Shown here piece by piece: positions 1 to 8,090 of a stretch of 25,359 nt of DNA. The notes below the pieces were generated by a model that did not search any database, was not told where the DNA came from, and saw only the letters and a program-made list of their open reading frames with translations. The position numbers and the translations under genes are program-made. The stretch spans positions 1-25,359 of the forward strand of contig JADKKI010000045.1 of assembly GCA_016720595.1 (NCBI GenBank). Reading direction: 5' to 3'. How positions within the stretch are numbered: position 1 is the first letter of the stretch; each line of letters begins with the position of its first letter. The stretch comes from Myxococcales bacterium. GTDB lineage: Bacteria > Myxococcota_A > Polyangia > Haliangiales > Haliangiaceae.

Positions 1-472
1 CGCCTGCGCCGCCGAGCTCCACCGGCACCGCGCGACCAGGGCCTGACCTCGCCGAAGGCATCAGGCAGATAGCGGCCGAGATCCACGGTCACCGCGGCGG
101 AAAGCCGGGCGAGCGGCACGCCATCGATCAGCACGCTGCGTGTCCCGGAGCCGCCGCCGACGCTGACGGCCTGATGGGCGCCGAGCCCGCCGAGGCTCGT
201 GGTCAGCGCGCCCGCGCTGGTGGCGATCGCATCCGCCTTTTTTTGGATGTCGTGGCCGGACCGATCCCGCGGGGAGTGCAACGCACCGTGACGAACAGGG
301 GCCTCGCCAAATCGCGCGCTCATGATCGGGTGCGCCAACATCTGAGCCGCGATCGATCACGAAGATCGTCTCGGACTCCACCAGCCGCACCAGCTCCGGA
401 TCGGCGTACGCCCTCACGCGCTGTGCGTAGCCAGCACGAACACCGCACAGAACGATCGAAGAGTCGGTTCAT
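1..472 (-). CDS. btuB: TonB-dependent receptor, probable cobalamin receptor (N-terminal part, frameshifted, runs off left edge)
   Basis: Outer-membrane receptor that would take up a chelate using TonB energy; a cobalamin riboswitch just upstream makes vitamin B12 or another corrinoid the likely substrate. Only the N-terminal plug part lies in the window. From the ATG at 472 a hydrophobic signal-like stretch (FCAVFVLATHSA, about 415-455, other frame) is followed by ESETIFVIDRG. Further in, another frame carries GALTTSLGGLGAHQAVSV, then SVLIDGVPLARL and VTVDLGRYLPDAFGEV. At the very edge a third frame reads RG-VPVELGGAG, the usual end of the plug in these receptors. The motif order is right, but at least three single-base shifts separate the pieces, including one near the run of T at about 238-244. 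The barrel lies outside the window. The receptor family is well supported; the BtuB assignment rests on the riboswitch. Confidence 0.7.
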
Positions 473-540
473 AAGTCACCCCGTGACGTGGTGGCGGCCA
501 ACGCGACCATCGCGTCCTTCCCACGCGAAGTTCAGAGTCG

Positions 541-712
541 GAGAGGTGTCCTGACTCCCGGTTCGTCCTAAAGGCGCCTTCCCAGTTTCCCAGTGGCATC
601 GATGCCGCGTCGTCCCCGGTCACAGTAGCGGGGGCTGTGCCAGCGTTTCACTGGCTTCCCTGCATCCGTCCCGGTGGTGGTCGTTAAGCGCCCAACTCGA
701 TAGAGCCTCTAC
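541..712 (-). promoter_or_regulatory. Cobalamin riboswitch
   Basis: Read on the minus strand, this leader has the conserved blocks of the AdoCbl riboswitch in order. They are GGAAGCCAGTGAAACGCTGG, then the CAGCCCCCGCTACTGTGA core (about 622-639), then GCCACTGGGAAACTGGGAAG GCGCC, then a GACGAACCGGGAGTCAGGAC stretch leading into ACCTCTCC, which is the B12 box (about 541-557). AGAGG near 708-712 can pair with CCTCT at the 3' end to close P1. It ends about 70 bases before the receptor start at 472, so it should repress that gene when cobalamin is plentiful. The homology is read by eye from the conserved blocks; a covariance-model search was not run. Confidence 0.92.
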
Positions 713-719
713 CTGTCGT

Positions 720-745
720 AGTATAATCACGCCTCAGGAAGTCAA
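720..745 (-). promoter_or_regulatory. Candidate promoter for the riboswitch/receptor transcript
   Basis: On the minus strand a TTGACT box (740-745) precedes a TATACT box (720-725). The 14-base spacing is short. Shifting the -10 to TACTAC gives 16, and taking CATTGA as the -35 gives 16 to TATACT. It sits just upstream of the riboswitch 5' end, which is where a promoter is expected. The area is A/T-rich compared with its surroundings. Confidence 0.4.
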
Positions 746-792
746 TGGTTGACCCGGGCATCGGCCATCCCCGATCCTGGATCCATGCAGCG

Positions 793-1392
793 ATGAGGCT
801 TGCTCCTGATCCTCGCGTGCGCCGCCTGCAGCGATGATGGCGGCGCGGCGATCGCCGATGCGCCGGGCGGCGGAAAGTAGACGCGCGGCGCCGATGAATT
901 GCGATGCCCGATGTCCCCGGCGGCGTCGGCGAGCCCTCGGTACCTCGTCAGGATCACGCTCGCGCACAGCCAGATCCGCGCGATGGTGCAGACCCGGCAC
1001 CCGCTCCCCTGCGCTGACCTGGAGCCCGGCACTCGCCGCCACCGCCGCGGCGTGGGTCGCCCAGTGTGGAGACGTCGACGCGCCGATGGGGCTCGTCGAT
1101 CACAGCGCCGGGCGCTCGACCGGCCACCCGTATTACGTCAGCGAGAACATCTATGCGTCACTGAGTGGATCGGCCACCGGTCAAGAGGCCGTGACCTCGT
1201 GGGCCTCCAGGGCGCCAACTACCTTCGCCAACAACACGTGCGCTGGCACGTGCGGCCACCTTCACGCAGGTGGTCTGGCGACGAACAGCAGCCGAGGTCA
1301 GGTGCGCCACTCAATGAGCGCCCCAGCCTCACGTACCGGAGCACGATCGTGACTACGGCCCCGGCAGGAACTTTGGCGGGAAGCCGTACTGA
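793..1392 (+). CDS. CAP/SCP-domain lipoprotein (frameshifted)
   Basis: Secreted CAP-superfamily protein (cysteine-rich secretory protein/antigen 5/PR-1 type); the bacterial members are extracellular and mostly of unknown activity. The ATG at 793 leads, after one shift, into LLLILACAACSDDGG, a clear lipobox with Cys about residue 13, so it should be lipid-anchored. The CAP core follows across frames: HSQIRAMVQTRHPLP, then LTWSPALAATAAAWVAQC, GLVDHSAGRSTGHPYYVSEN and IYASLSGSATGQEAVTSW. Next come FANNTCAGTCGH and the T-Q-V-V-W strand, PSLTYRSTIV and the typical end YGPGRNFGGKPY followed by TGA at 1390-1392. The His of the HSA motif, the EN of YYVSEN and the CGH His correspond to the usual CAP cavity residues. 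At least four single-base shifts break the frame. It is divergent from the riboswitch-controlled receptor. Confidence 0.75.
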
Positions 1393-1395
1393 GCG

Positions 1396-1600
1396 TCACT
1401 GCGCCGTGACGATGCTCGCCTTCATGCCGCCGAGGGCGCCGAAGCAGCTCATCCCTTCTCCTTCTGCGGCACCTTGAACTTGTCGAGAGACTTCACGAGA
1501 TCCTCGACGAGCGCGCCGAAGTCTACAATCCGCCGCCCATGCCGGTGTGCAGTGCGCCCCGCCCTGCCGCGGTTTGCAAATGGAGCGCCGCAGAGTTGAT
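1396..1600 (-). pseudogene. Group 1 truncated haemoglobin, C-terminal half only
   Basis: Small haem protein of the 2-on-2 globin family, used for O2/NO chemistry in the cytosol. Reading from about 1600 down to a TGA at 1396-1398, successive frames give LCGAPFANRGRA, then ALHTGMGGGL, then DFGALVEDLVKSLDKFKVPQ, KEKDELL and GALGGMKASIVTAQ. These match the G/H-helix end of group 1 truncated globins (usual length about 120 residues), in order. Only about 60 residues are present. The reading stops at about 1595, where the base composition changes, so the haem-binding N-terminal half is missing. There are three or four single-base shifts as well. Either the gene was interrupted by an insertion with loss, or the assembly is chimeric here. 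The gene is tail to tail with the CAP lipoprotein. Confidence 0.72.
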
Positions 1601-2430
1601 AATTTTTTACATTTGAACCGGAACTTTCTGCTTGGAGTTAAGAGCGTAATGAACCTTACGCCGTGCCATTTTAGAAGTCCCCCCCTCCTTGCCTGCTTCC
1701 TGGCGGGACCCGGTTGGGCACGGACATGGTTTTATGTGACCATTACAGCCGCCTATTAATAAGCTACGCTTGCCGTAGAGATGTGCCGGGCGACCATCCC
1801 GCCGGTCAGGTTTGGTCAGTCCCTCAGGTGGGCAAGTTGGACCTCCACCGACCGTCCCCAGCTGGGGTGGGTTTGTTTTTTTTTGGGGTGGTGGTGAAGC
1901 GGGGGTTGTTTGGCGTGCGAGATGGCGAGCCAGCATCGTGCCAGGCTTTGAGCCTCCCATCGCCAGCAGAGGTGAAGAACCATTGCCAGGTTGCTGGGCA
2001 GTGGGCGGGCCCACTTGGGGCTGAGCAGATGCGTGCACGCTCAGCTCGCCCTTGAAATCAGTGCCCCCCACCCAGCCTCGCTCCACTTGTGAACGTCATC
2101 CGGGCGATCGAGATCCGGATACCCCCCAAGACATGGACAGAGCAGCATGTTGGCGAGCAGCATTTGCTGGGCAAAGACAGTGCCTCAGTTGAGCCCCACC
2201 TCCGCAGAGTCCCTAAGGACAGAAGGCATGGTGGGCAGGTCCAGGTGGTGGTTTCCGTGGGCAGTCTTTGAGAGCAGCGTCTTGGGCAGTAGGCCTGGCG
2301 ACCCCCCTCCCCCCTGCATGGGCTGCCGGTCGCATATGAGGTGATCAGGTAGTTTGGGGCTGGGTACATTGTTTAAATCAGTTGACCAATCGTTGGTTGG
2401 ATGGACGATGATCATTGAAAATGTGCATTG
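1595..2430. other. Foreign-looking segment of different base composition, no recognisable gene
   Basis: From about 1595 the text becomes visibly richer in A/T and in TG/CA-rich words: TTTTTTACATTTGAACC at the left end, a run of nine T at 1876-1884, GTTTAAATCAGTTGACC near 2372 and ATGATCATTGAAAATG at the right end. The strong G/C third-position pattern of the flanking genes disappears. Open frames up to about 160 codons exist on both strands, but none resembles a protein I know, and none shows a start with a ribosome binding site. No terminal inverted repeats, target duplication or transposase were seen. It cuts the globin gene on the left and meets the end of a membrane-protein gene on the right. 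It may be a eukaryotic or other foreign fragment joined during assembly, or a real insertion. The boundaries are good to about 20 bases. Confidence 0.6.
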
Positions 2431-3085
2431 TCTCTCCTTCCACCCCCCGCCTCCCCCGAGGATGCACGCGCAAGGAGCTTGATGATCTCAGTGAGCCTGG
2501 GTCCGATCACGAGCACGAACAGCTGCGCGACCCGAATCAGGATGATCAGCGGCACCGCGAACACGAACTCGACCTTCTTGAACATCTTCGCGATGCTCAG
2601 GAACACCTTCGCGTCACGGCGATCTTGAGGCCGTTCCCGAGCAGCGACACGCTCCGGCTGCTCATCGGGCGAGTTGCGGATCTCCTCCACCGTGGGCATG
2701 AGCGGCTCCTTGCCGGTGGAGGAAGTGCTCCGCGTTGTCATCGAGCGCGTCAGAACGTTGCCGGCGATCGCGTCGCTCGGGTTGAGTAAGCTCGAACGCG
2801 CCCGCTGCACGACGCCGCAGGCCGCAGAAGCACGCCGCCGAACAGGTTGACCGTGACCACGAACGTGACTGCGGCGAGCGCGGGTACTCGACGAGGTTCT
2901 TGCCCTGCCCCGGGTACTTCTTCGCGAGCACCGAGCGGCATGAACCCGAAGCAGCAGACCGAGCAACGGACACCCAGGATGATCGGCGAGAACTTCTTCA
3001 TCTTCTTGTCGGAGCTCTTCGCGATCTTCTTCTCCATCTTCGCGGGGACGATCTTCTTCACGAGCCGCACGCCCTTGCGGAACAT
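2430..3085 (-). CDS. Unrecognised integral membrane protein (frameshifted)
   Basis: I do not recognise the family. From an ATG at 3085 the protein begins with a very basic stretch (RLVKKIVPAKMEKKIAKS, then DKKMKKF) followed by a hydrophobic segment (SPIILGV then GFMPLGA). After a shift it reads KYPGQGKNLVEYPR, then AAVTFVVTVNLFGGVLL as a second membrane segment. It continues with NPSDAIAGNVLT, an acidic/basic loop (MPTVEEIRNSPDEQPERVAA) and a C-terminal hydrophobic pair (FKKVEFVFAVPLIILIRV, then AQLFVLVIGPRLTEIIKLL). At least three frameshifts are needed. Coding-like sequence (KALRVAAERLRASLPISVD) continues upstream of 3085 in the same frame as far as the stop of the next gene, so the true start may be earlier. 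The C-terminus meets the foreign-looking segment at about 2430 and may be altered. It probably follows the His-repeat/calcium protein in an operon. Confidence 0.5.
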
Positions 3086-3151
3086 GTCGACGGAGATCGG
3101 GAGGGAGGCTCGGAGTCGTTCAGCCGCGACTCGAAGCGCCTTCGCGTCGGG

Positions 3152-3847
3152 CTAGTTCAGGATGTCGTCGAAGAACTCGCCGAACTCCTTGCGGTCAGCG
3201 TCTCCTCGGGGCTCATCTTTCCATCGCCGTCCTCGTCGAACAGGGACGTCGGCGGATGTCCTCCTGCTCGGCATCCGGCACGCCGTCGTTGTCGATGTCA
3301 TCGGCCTCCGCACTCCAGGGACGCCATCGCCGTCCACATCAGGCGCGCGTTGACATCGACATCGGCCTCCATGACCTGCTCGTCCATGTCGGAGACGCCA
3401 TCGCCGTCGGAGTCCTCCTCGCCTGTCGGGGCACGCCGTCGTGGTCCGCTTGTCCTCGGTCGCATCCGGGATGCCATCGCCGTCAGCGTCACCCACGGTC
3501 GCGTGGTGCTCCGATGGCAGGAGCCGCGGAGCCTTCGTGGTGGTCGTCCGGGCCCGAGCCCGGACCGAACCGTCGTGGTGCTCCTCCGCCGAGCCAGGCC
3601 CGGGCCGTCGTGGTGCTCCTCCACAGATCCAGAGCCTTCGTGGTGCTGGACCGCGGAGCCTCGGGAGTGCTCCTCGACTGCAGCCCTCGTGATGGTCGGC
3701 CGGCGTGGTCGGCGTAGCTGGGCCGTCTTCGTGGTGCTCGGCGGAGCCCCGGATCGGCGTGCGGCGGATCATCCGCACGAGACCGCGTGGCGAACACTGC
3801 CAGCCCGATCGCCACAGAACGACAGTTAGACCAAGACGTTGACGCAT
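3152..3847 (-). CDS. Secreted protein with His-His-acid repeats and TSP3/EF-hand calcium repeats (frameshifted)
   Basis: The ATG at 3847 starts a signal peptide (MRQRLGLTVVL, then after a shift AIGLAVFATRSRA). The mature part opens with DDPPHADPG and goes into an imperfect repeat built on HHE/HHD plus Gly: AEHHEDG, ADHHEG, VQHHEGSGS, VEEHHDGPG, AEEHHDG, DDHHEGS, EHH (about 3510-3745). The second half holds calcium-binding loops of the thrombospondin type 3/EF-hand kind: DADGDGIPDATEDK, DSDGDGVSDMDEQ, DVDGDGVP, DIDNDGVPDAEQED and finally DEDGDGKMSPEE. The end is KEFGEFFDDILN and TAG at 3152. The His/acid repeats could bind transition metals and the Asp loops calcium; this is inference. Several one-base shifts break the frame, partly inside the repeats. 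It is divergent from the dehydrogenase at 3937, and the membrane protein follows it on the same strand. The overall function is not known to me. Confidence 0.62.
   Translation of the reverse strand: MRQRLGLTVVLWRSGWQCSPRGLVRMIRRTPIRGSAEHHEDGPATPTTPADHHEGCSRGALPRLRGPAPRRLWICGGAPRRPGPGSAEEHHDGSVRARARTTTTKAPRLLPSEHHATVGDADGDGIPDATEDKRTTTACPDRRGGLRRRWRLRHGRAGHGGRCRCQRAPDVDGDGVPGVRRPMTSTTTACRMPSRRTSADVPVRRGRRWKDEPRGDADRKEFGEFFDDILN
3510..3745 (-). repeat. Coding repeat array encoding HHE/HHD-G units
   Basis: The DNA repeats a GAGCACCACGA(A/C)G-type unit about seven times at irregular spacing. The closest pair is GGAGGAGCACCACGACGG, present twice about 35 bases apart. The units are separated by Gly/Ser/Pro codons. 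This is a degenerate coding repeat, not a CRISPR: spacers are short and unequal, and the repeats keep the amino-acid pattern rather than exact bases. Confidence 0.6.
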
Positions 3848-3936
3848 TGTTTGGCGCCACGCGTAGCCCACGCTGACCGCCGCGGTCAACGATCTTGAGC
3901 GCTGCGTCATCCTGCATCCGTACCGATGGTGCGCGG

Positions 3937-4787
3937 ATGGCGCAGGACCTCGCAGGCAAGACCTTCATCATCACCGGTGCGAACACCGGCATCGGCAAGA
4001 TCACGGCGAAGGAGCTGGCGCCAGGGTGCCCCGGGTGATCCTCGCCTGCCGGTCGCAAGCGAGACGGATCCGTGATCGGGGAGATCAAGCGCGAGACCGG
4101 CAACGAGCAGGTGGAGTTCATCGCGCTCGATCTCTCGGACCTCGCCTCGGTCCGCGCGTGCGCCGAGGCGCTGCTCGCGAAGGCGCCCAAGATCCACGGC
4201 CTGATCAACAACGCCGGTGTGGTGGCCAAGCGCGGGAGCGCCACCAAGGACGGCTACGAGATGACGTTCGGCACCAACCACCTCGGCCACTGCCTGCTGA
4301 CCCGCCTGTTGACCGATCGCCTCAAGCAGACCGGTGGCGCGCGCATCGTCAATGTCTCGAGTGCCTCGCACTACCGCGCGAAGGACATCGACTGGAGCGC
4401 GGTGCAGAAGCCGACCAAGACGGTGGTCGGCCTCAAGAATACGAGTCAACAAGCTCGCGAACGTGCTGTTCACCAAGGAGCTCGCCCGCCACCTCGAGGG
4501 CTCCGGCGTCACCACCTATGCCGTTCACCCCGGTGTGGTCGCGACCGATGCCTGGCGCCGGTTCCCGAACCCGATCCGCTGGGTGATCAAGCAGTTCGCG
4601 ATCACCCCCGAGCAGGGCGCGCAATCGAGCCTCGTGTGCGCGACGTCACCCGAGCTCGCCGCACAGGCGGGCGCTACTACACCACCGGCGGCAAGGAGAA
4701 GCGGCCGGGCAAGGCCGCCGATGACGCCGAGCTCGCGAAAACCTGTGGTCCGGAAAGGCGCGGAGTGGACGGGGCTTTTCCGCCTGA
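3937..4787 (+). CDS. Short-chain dehydrogenase/reductase, retinol-dehydrogenase-like (frameshifted)
   Basis: NAD(P)-dependent oxidoreductase of the classical SDR family, cytosolic; the substrate cannot be read from sequence. The ATG at 3937 gives MAQDLAGKTFIITGANTGIG, so the cofactor motif TGxxxGIG is at residues 13-20. After a shift near 4025 come VILACRSQ, GEIKRETGNEQVEFIALDLS, the NNAG motif (LINNAGVV), TFGTNHLGH and the IVNVSSASHYRAKDIDW strand with its catalytic Ser. A shift at about 4437 splits the active site. The pieces around it join as Y-x-V-N-K (tac/gag.. then RVNKLANVLFTKEL), restoring YxxxK. The C-terminal half (TYAVHPGVVATDAWRRFPNP) is typical of retinol-dehydrogenase/WW-oxidoreductase-like SDRs. 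The last frame probably stops at TGA 4785-4787. At least three single-base shifts are present. The length, about 280 residues, fits the family. Confidence 0.78.
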
Positions 4788-4801
4788 GCGTACCCTCGGG
4801 G

Positions 4802-6286
4802 ATGGTGCTCCCCTTCCTCGCGGTGCTGTCCCAGATGCACTACGAGGGCGATGTCTCCGCCGCAGGTGGTGACTACGCCGATGTCGCGTTCGACGTGCCC
4901 GCCGGCACCGTCGGGGATCAGGTCTCCACGCCGACAAACTCCGAGTTCGTGATCCTCGATTGGGGCGTGTGGAGCCCCCGAGGCTTCCGCGGCTGGGGTG
5001 GAGGCAACACCGACGATGCGATCATCGGCGTCGAGCAATCCTCGCGCAGCTACCTCCCCGGCCCGATCACGCCCGGCGTGGACAGTGTCAGTCAGCAAAG
5101 GCCAAGCTCGATCCCACGACGGGCGGCCACTACGTGATCGATGTGACCTGCCGCGACAACGCCACGCTCCCCGTGCTCGCGAAGGCGCCGTTCGCCCCCA
5201 CCGTGCTGTCCACGGACCGCCGCTGGTACAAGGGCGACTTCCACGTCCACTCCGAGCAGAGCGGCGATGCTGACGCAAAGCTCCTGGCGATCTCGGCCCT
5301 CGCGCGCAGCCGCGGGCCCGACTTCGTCAACCTCAGCGATCACAACACCAGCTCGCAGCACGCGCCGATCGCCGCGCTGCGGCCGATGTTCCCCGAACTT
5401 CCTGTTCCTGCGCGGCGCCGAGATCACGACCTACGCCGGGCACGGCAGCTCGGTGGGTACCAGCGCGTATATCGATCACCGGATCGGTCATCAGGCGCGC
5501 GCGATCGGCACCGTGCTCGCCGAGTGCAGGCCCAGGGCGGCGCGTTCATCGTCAACCATCCCACGCTCGATCTCGGCGGCGCGTGCATCGGCTGCGCGTG
5601 GCGCCACCCGGACACCGACTGGAGCAAGGTCAACGGCCTCGGGTGATCACCGGCAAGTGGGAGTTCGTCGAGCGCGCGTTCACCCCGTCCGCGATCGCCT
5701 GTGGGACACCCGGCTCGCCGCCGGGCATCACATCGCGGCGATCGGCGGCAGCGACGATCACCGCGCGGGCATGGGCATCGGCGCGACGGATACGCCGCTC
5801 AGGGCCCGACCACGCTGGTGCTCTCCGACGGGCTATCCGAGGCCGCGATCGTCGACGCGATCAAACACGGGCGCACGATCGTCCAGCTCCGCGGCGGACG
5901 ATCCGCTCGTCGAGTTCGCGCTGCACGACGGCGCCGACGTGTTCCGGATCGGCGACGAGGACCACGCCGTCGATACCGCAGCGCTGACGATCCACGTCGC
6001 CGGCGGCGCGGGAACTTCGCCAGATCTGGCGCGATGGCGTGCAGATCGCGCAGCTCGAGGTCACGAGCGACGACGCCACGTTCAAGTACGAGGACACCGC
6101 GAACGGCGCGCACCGCTATCGCGTCGAGCTGATCAACGATGCCAACCAGCGGATCGTGGTGACCAGCCATCTACGCGACGGTGGATCACGCCGACACGGG
6201 CTGCGGCGGCTGCGGCGCCGGGACGCGGGGGCGGCGCAGGGTTGATCGTACTCGCGCTGTTGCGGCGGCGACGAGCTCGGGCGTGA
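4802..6286 (+). CDS. CehA/McbA-type PHP-domain metallohydrolase with MYXO-CTERM-like tail (frameshifted)
   Basis: Predicted metal-dependent phosphoesterase of the PHP superfamily, exported and surface-anchored. The ATG at 4802 starts a short hydrophobic leader (MVLPFLAVLSQ). An N-terminal beta domain (YADVAFDVPAGT, FVILDWGVWSPRGFRGWGGG) precedes the PHP domain. The metal motifs are in order: FHVHSEQSGD (HxH), VNLSDHNT, LFLRGAEITTYAGHG, AFIVNHP and GSDDHRAGMG. The C-terminal beta domain (FALHDGADVFRIGDED, IWRDGVQIAQLEV, YRVELINDANQRIV) leads to a tail with DTGCGGCGAG, a hydrophobic stretch (GGAGLIVLALL) and RRRRARA just before TGA. This is the MYXO-CTERM architecture known from myxobacterial surface proteins. 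About nine single-base shifts are needed to keep the motifs in line. The stop overlaps the start of the methyltransferase (GTGA), so the two are probably co-transcribed. Confidence 0.77.
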
Positions 6287-6991
6287 CCAGCGACGACGAC
6301 CTGCCGATCCGCGTCGACTTTCGCGACCTCGCGACCGCGCGCACCTGGATCGAGGAGACCCGCATCAAGCGGCCGTATCGCCCGCGGTTCTTCGCCGCGT
6401 TCTGCGCGGCCCTGGCCTCTCGCCCGAAGCTCCGCATCCTCGAGAGCTCGGCTCCGGGCCAGCCAGCTCGCCCGCGAGATCCTCGTGCACTGCGACCCGT
6501 TCACGTACGTCGCCCTCGACTTCTCGCCGGCAATGCACGAGATCGCCGCCGAGCATCTCGGCGAGCTCGCGAGTCGCGTGACGTTCTTGACGCGCGACTT
6601 TCGTGAACCCGACTGGGCGAACGACCTCGGCATGTTCGACGCGGTCGTCACGTTGCAGGCCGCGCACGAGACCCGTCACAAGCGCCATCTGGTGCCGCTA
6701 CTCGAGCGCGCACGCAGCGTGGTCGCCCCCGGCGGCGTGCTGCTCTACGCTGATCACTACCTGACGCCCGAGACCAAGCTGCCGGCCCTCGCACCTGCGC
6801 GTGACGAGCAGCCGCTCGCGCTCGAGCGCGCGGGCTTCGTCGAGGTCGAGCTGCGGTACGAGGAGGGCAACATGGCGCTGTGGTGCGGAACGAATGAGCC
6901 GCCACGCGACGAGACCACAACATATGGCGAACGGCAAGGTGCGGTGAATCCTGTCGAGCAGATCGCACAGCGCTTCGCCATTCATCGATGA
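6283..6991 (+). CDS. Class I SAM-dependent methyltransferase (frameshifted)
   Basis: A GTG at 6283 overlaps the preceding stop as GTGA. The protein begins TSDDDLPIRVDFRDLATART. The SAM-binding motif I region (KLRILE..SAPGQ then AREIL) is split by a shift at about 6465. Motif II follows as FTYVALDFSPAMHEIAAEHL, then VTFLTRDFREPDW, MFDAVVTLQAAHE and ARSVVAPGGVLLYADHYL (motif III region). The C-terminal strand is GFVEVELRYEEGNMALWCGT. The Rossmann order and acidic D of VALDFS fit a small-molecule class I methyltransferase. The substrate is unknown. The last 30 or so residues look less conserved, and a shift near 6895 may have extended the frame past the real end. Confidence 0.7.
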
Positions 6992-7385
6992 CGCGAACTC
7001 GAGCCGGTACCACGTCGGCGACAACGACGACACCAGAGGTGCTTAGCACCGACGCACGCGCGAAGCCTCCGGACCTGAGCCTGTCGCGCTCGAAGAAGCT
7101 CCGGACTGAGGTGGGAGACAGAGCACGGCGCCGAGGTAGATCCGAGCGAGCCGAGGTGCTGACTCGACGTAGGAGAGTTGGCGCGGCAGTGATCGCAAGG
7201 AGCGCGGACTTCGTTCGCCTCACGCAGGCGTCCGCAGGGACCGGCTTCGTTCCCTCGCAGACAGCTCGATGTTGGCCCACCGCGATGTGGCGCCCGACAT
7301 CGAAGATCGCGCGCGAGCTGTGCAGTTGTTCACCGGCGAGCACGGTTACTGTCGAACGACGAGACCTGCGCGACGATCGCCGCCG
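6992..7385. other. About 390 bases without a supportable gene
   Basis: Both strands hold open frames, but none gives a recognisable domain, a convincing start or a steady codon pattern. The best candidates are a plus-strand stretch around 7269-7350 and an opposing minus-strand stretch. They overlap each other and look like frame shadows. An old or heavily frameshifted gene cannot be excluded. Confidence 0.4.
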
Positions 7386-7604
7386 TTATCGCGAGGCTCG
7401 CGATGGCCGCGGCCGAGCTGGGCGACCGGACCAATCCGGCTGAGCCGAGCGAATGTACTTCTCGCATTCGGCCTTCGTTCCGGTCCAAAGCAAACTGAAG
7501 CCATCCGGGACCCCATCGTCTGCTCGGCACAAATACAACGCGCCGTCGAGCTCGACGTCCTTCACGACGCAATACGTGCGTGTTTCGTCGTTCTCCTCGA
7601 GCAC
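7386..7604 (-). CDS. Small hypothetical protein
   Basis: The frame starts at a GTG (7602-7604); the coding-like reading can be taken further upstream to about 7640 as TWLPATARLVSWVLEEND. The core reads ETRTYCVVKDVELDGALYLC, then RADDGVPDGFSLLWTGTKAE and CEKYIRSAQPDW. It is rich in aromatic and acidic residues and has four Cys, a balanced composition unlike the Arg-rich shadow frames around it. I do not recognise the family. The last residues after SAQPDW become Arg/Pro-rich, so a frameshift may hide the real stop, and an N-terminal part may be missing. A signal peptide is not visible in the present frame. Confidence 0.4.
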   Translation of the reverse strand: MLEENDETRTYCVVKDVELDGALYLCRADDGVPDGFSLLWTGTKAECEKYIRSAQPDWSGRPARPRPSRASR

Positions 7605-8079
7605 CCAGGAGACTAGACGCGCAGTAGCCGGTAGCCAGGTTCACATCGCGACGCGAGGCACCGCGCTCACGACCAGCACAACGGTGGGCGCCGTCGCGCC
7701 GAGGTGCAGCCCACAGCGCTGGTCGGACGGTTACCTCATGTCCGACAACCGGACAGAGTAGGCCAGCTTGATGTCCGTTCAGTCCCCGCGGGGACTGTTG
7801 AGTCTCTGGATCACGGTTCTCGACGAGGAATCGTCGCTTGAGGTCGTTTCTTCGTTTCGGGAGTCGCCTCGACCGATTTTCAGGTTGGTCCGGGCCGTTC
7901 CGCGCGCTCGCGAACCGCACCACTTCGAGCTCGGAGGATGCGCCTCCGTGCGCGCTGCGCGGAGATGACGACGTCGATCGATCTTCGTCGGGATTCGGGT
8001 CGCAGGCGCGCGCACAGCAGAACCGGGCCTCCGAAACCCAGTGGTAGAAGTGATCGTGCGCGTGACATCCCACGCGTGT
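7605..8079. other. Stretch without a supportable gene; holds a perfect 16-base palindrome at 7781-7796
   Basis: No frame here gives a recognisable protein. A Cys- and Asp-rich minus-strand piece (CCARACDPNPDEDR near 7985-8030) could be a broken lipoprotein lipobox, but it cannot be extended convincingly. AGTCCCCGCGGGGACT at 7781-7796 is a perfect palindrome. Related hairpins occur at 9174-9189 and 11683-11694. Confidence 0.45.
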
Positions 8080-8090
8080 AGGAGGTCGTC

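Noticed and set aside
1876..1884. Run of nine T as a rho-independent terminator
   Set aside because: No stable GC hairpin directly before it on the plus strand fits, and the segment is foreign-looking DNA.
1607..2086. 159-codon minus-strand frame in the foreign-looking segment
   Set aside because: Pro/Gly/Lys-rich without any domain, no ribosome binding site, codon use does not match the host genes.
3510..3745. Possible CRISPR-like repeats
   Set aside because: Repeat units are degenerate, unevenly spaced and encode an HHE/HHD amino-acid pattern; no cas genes.
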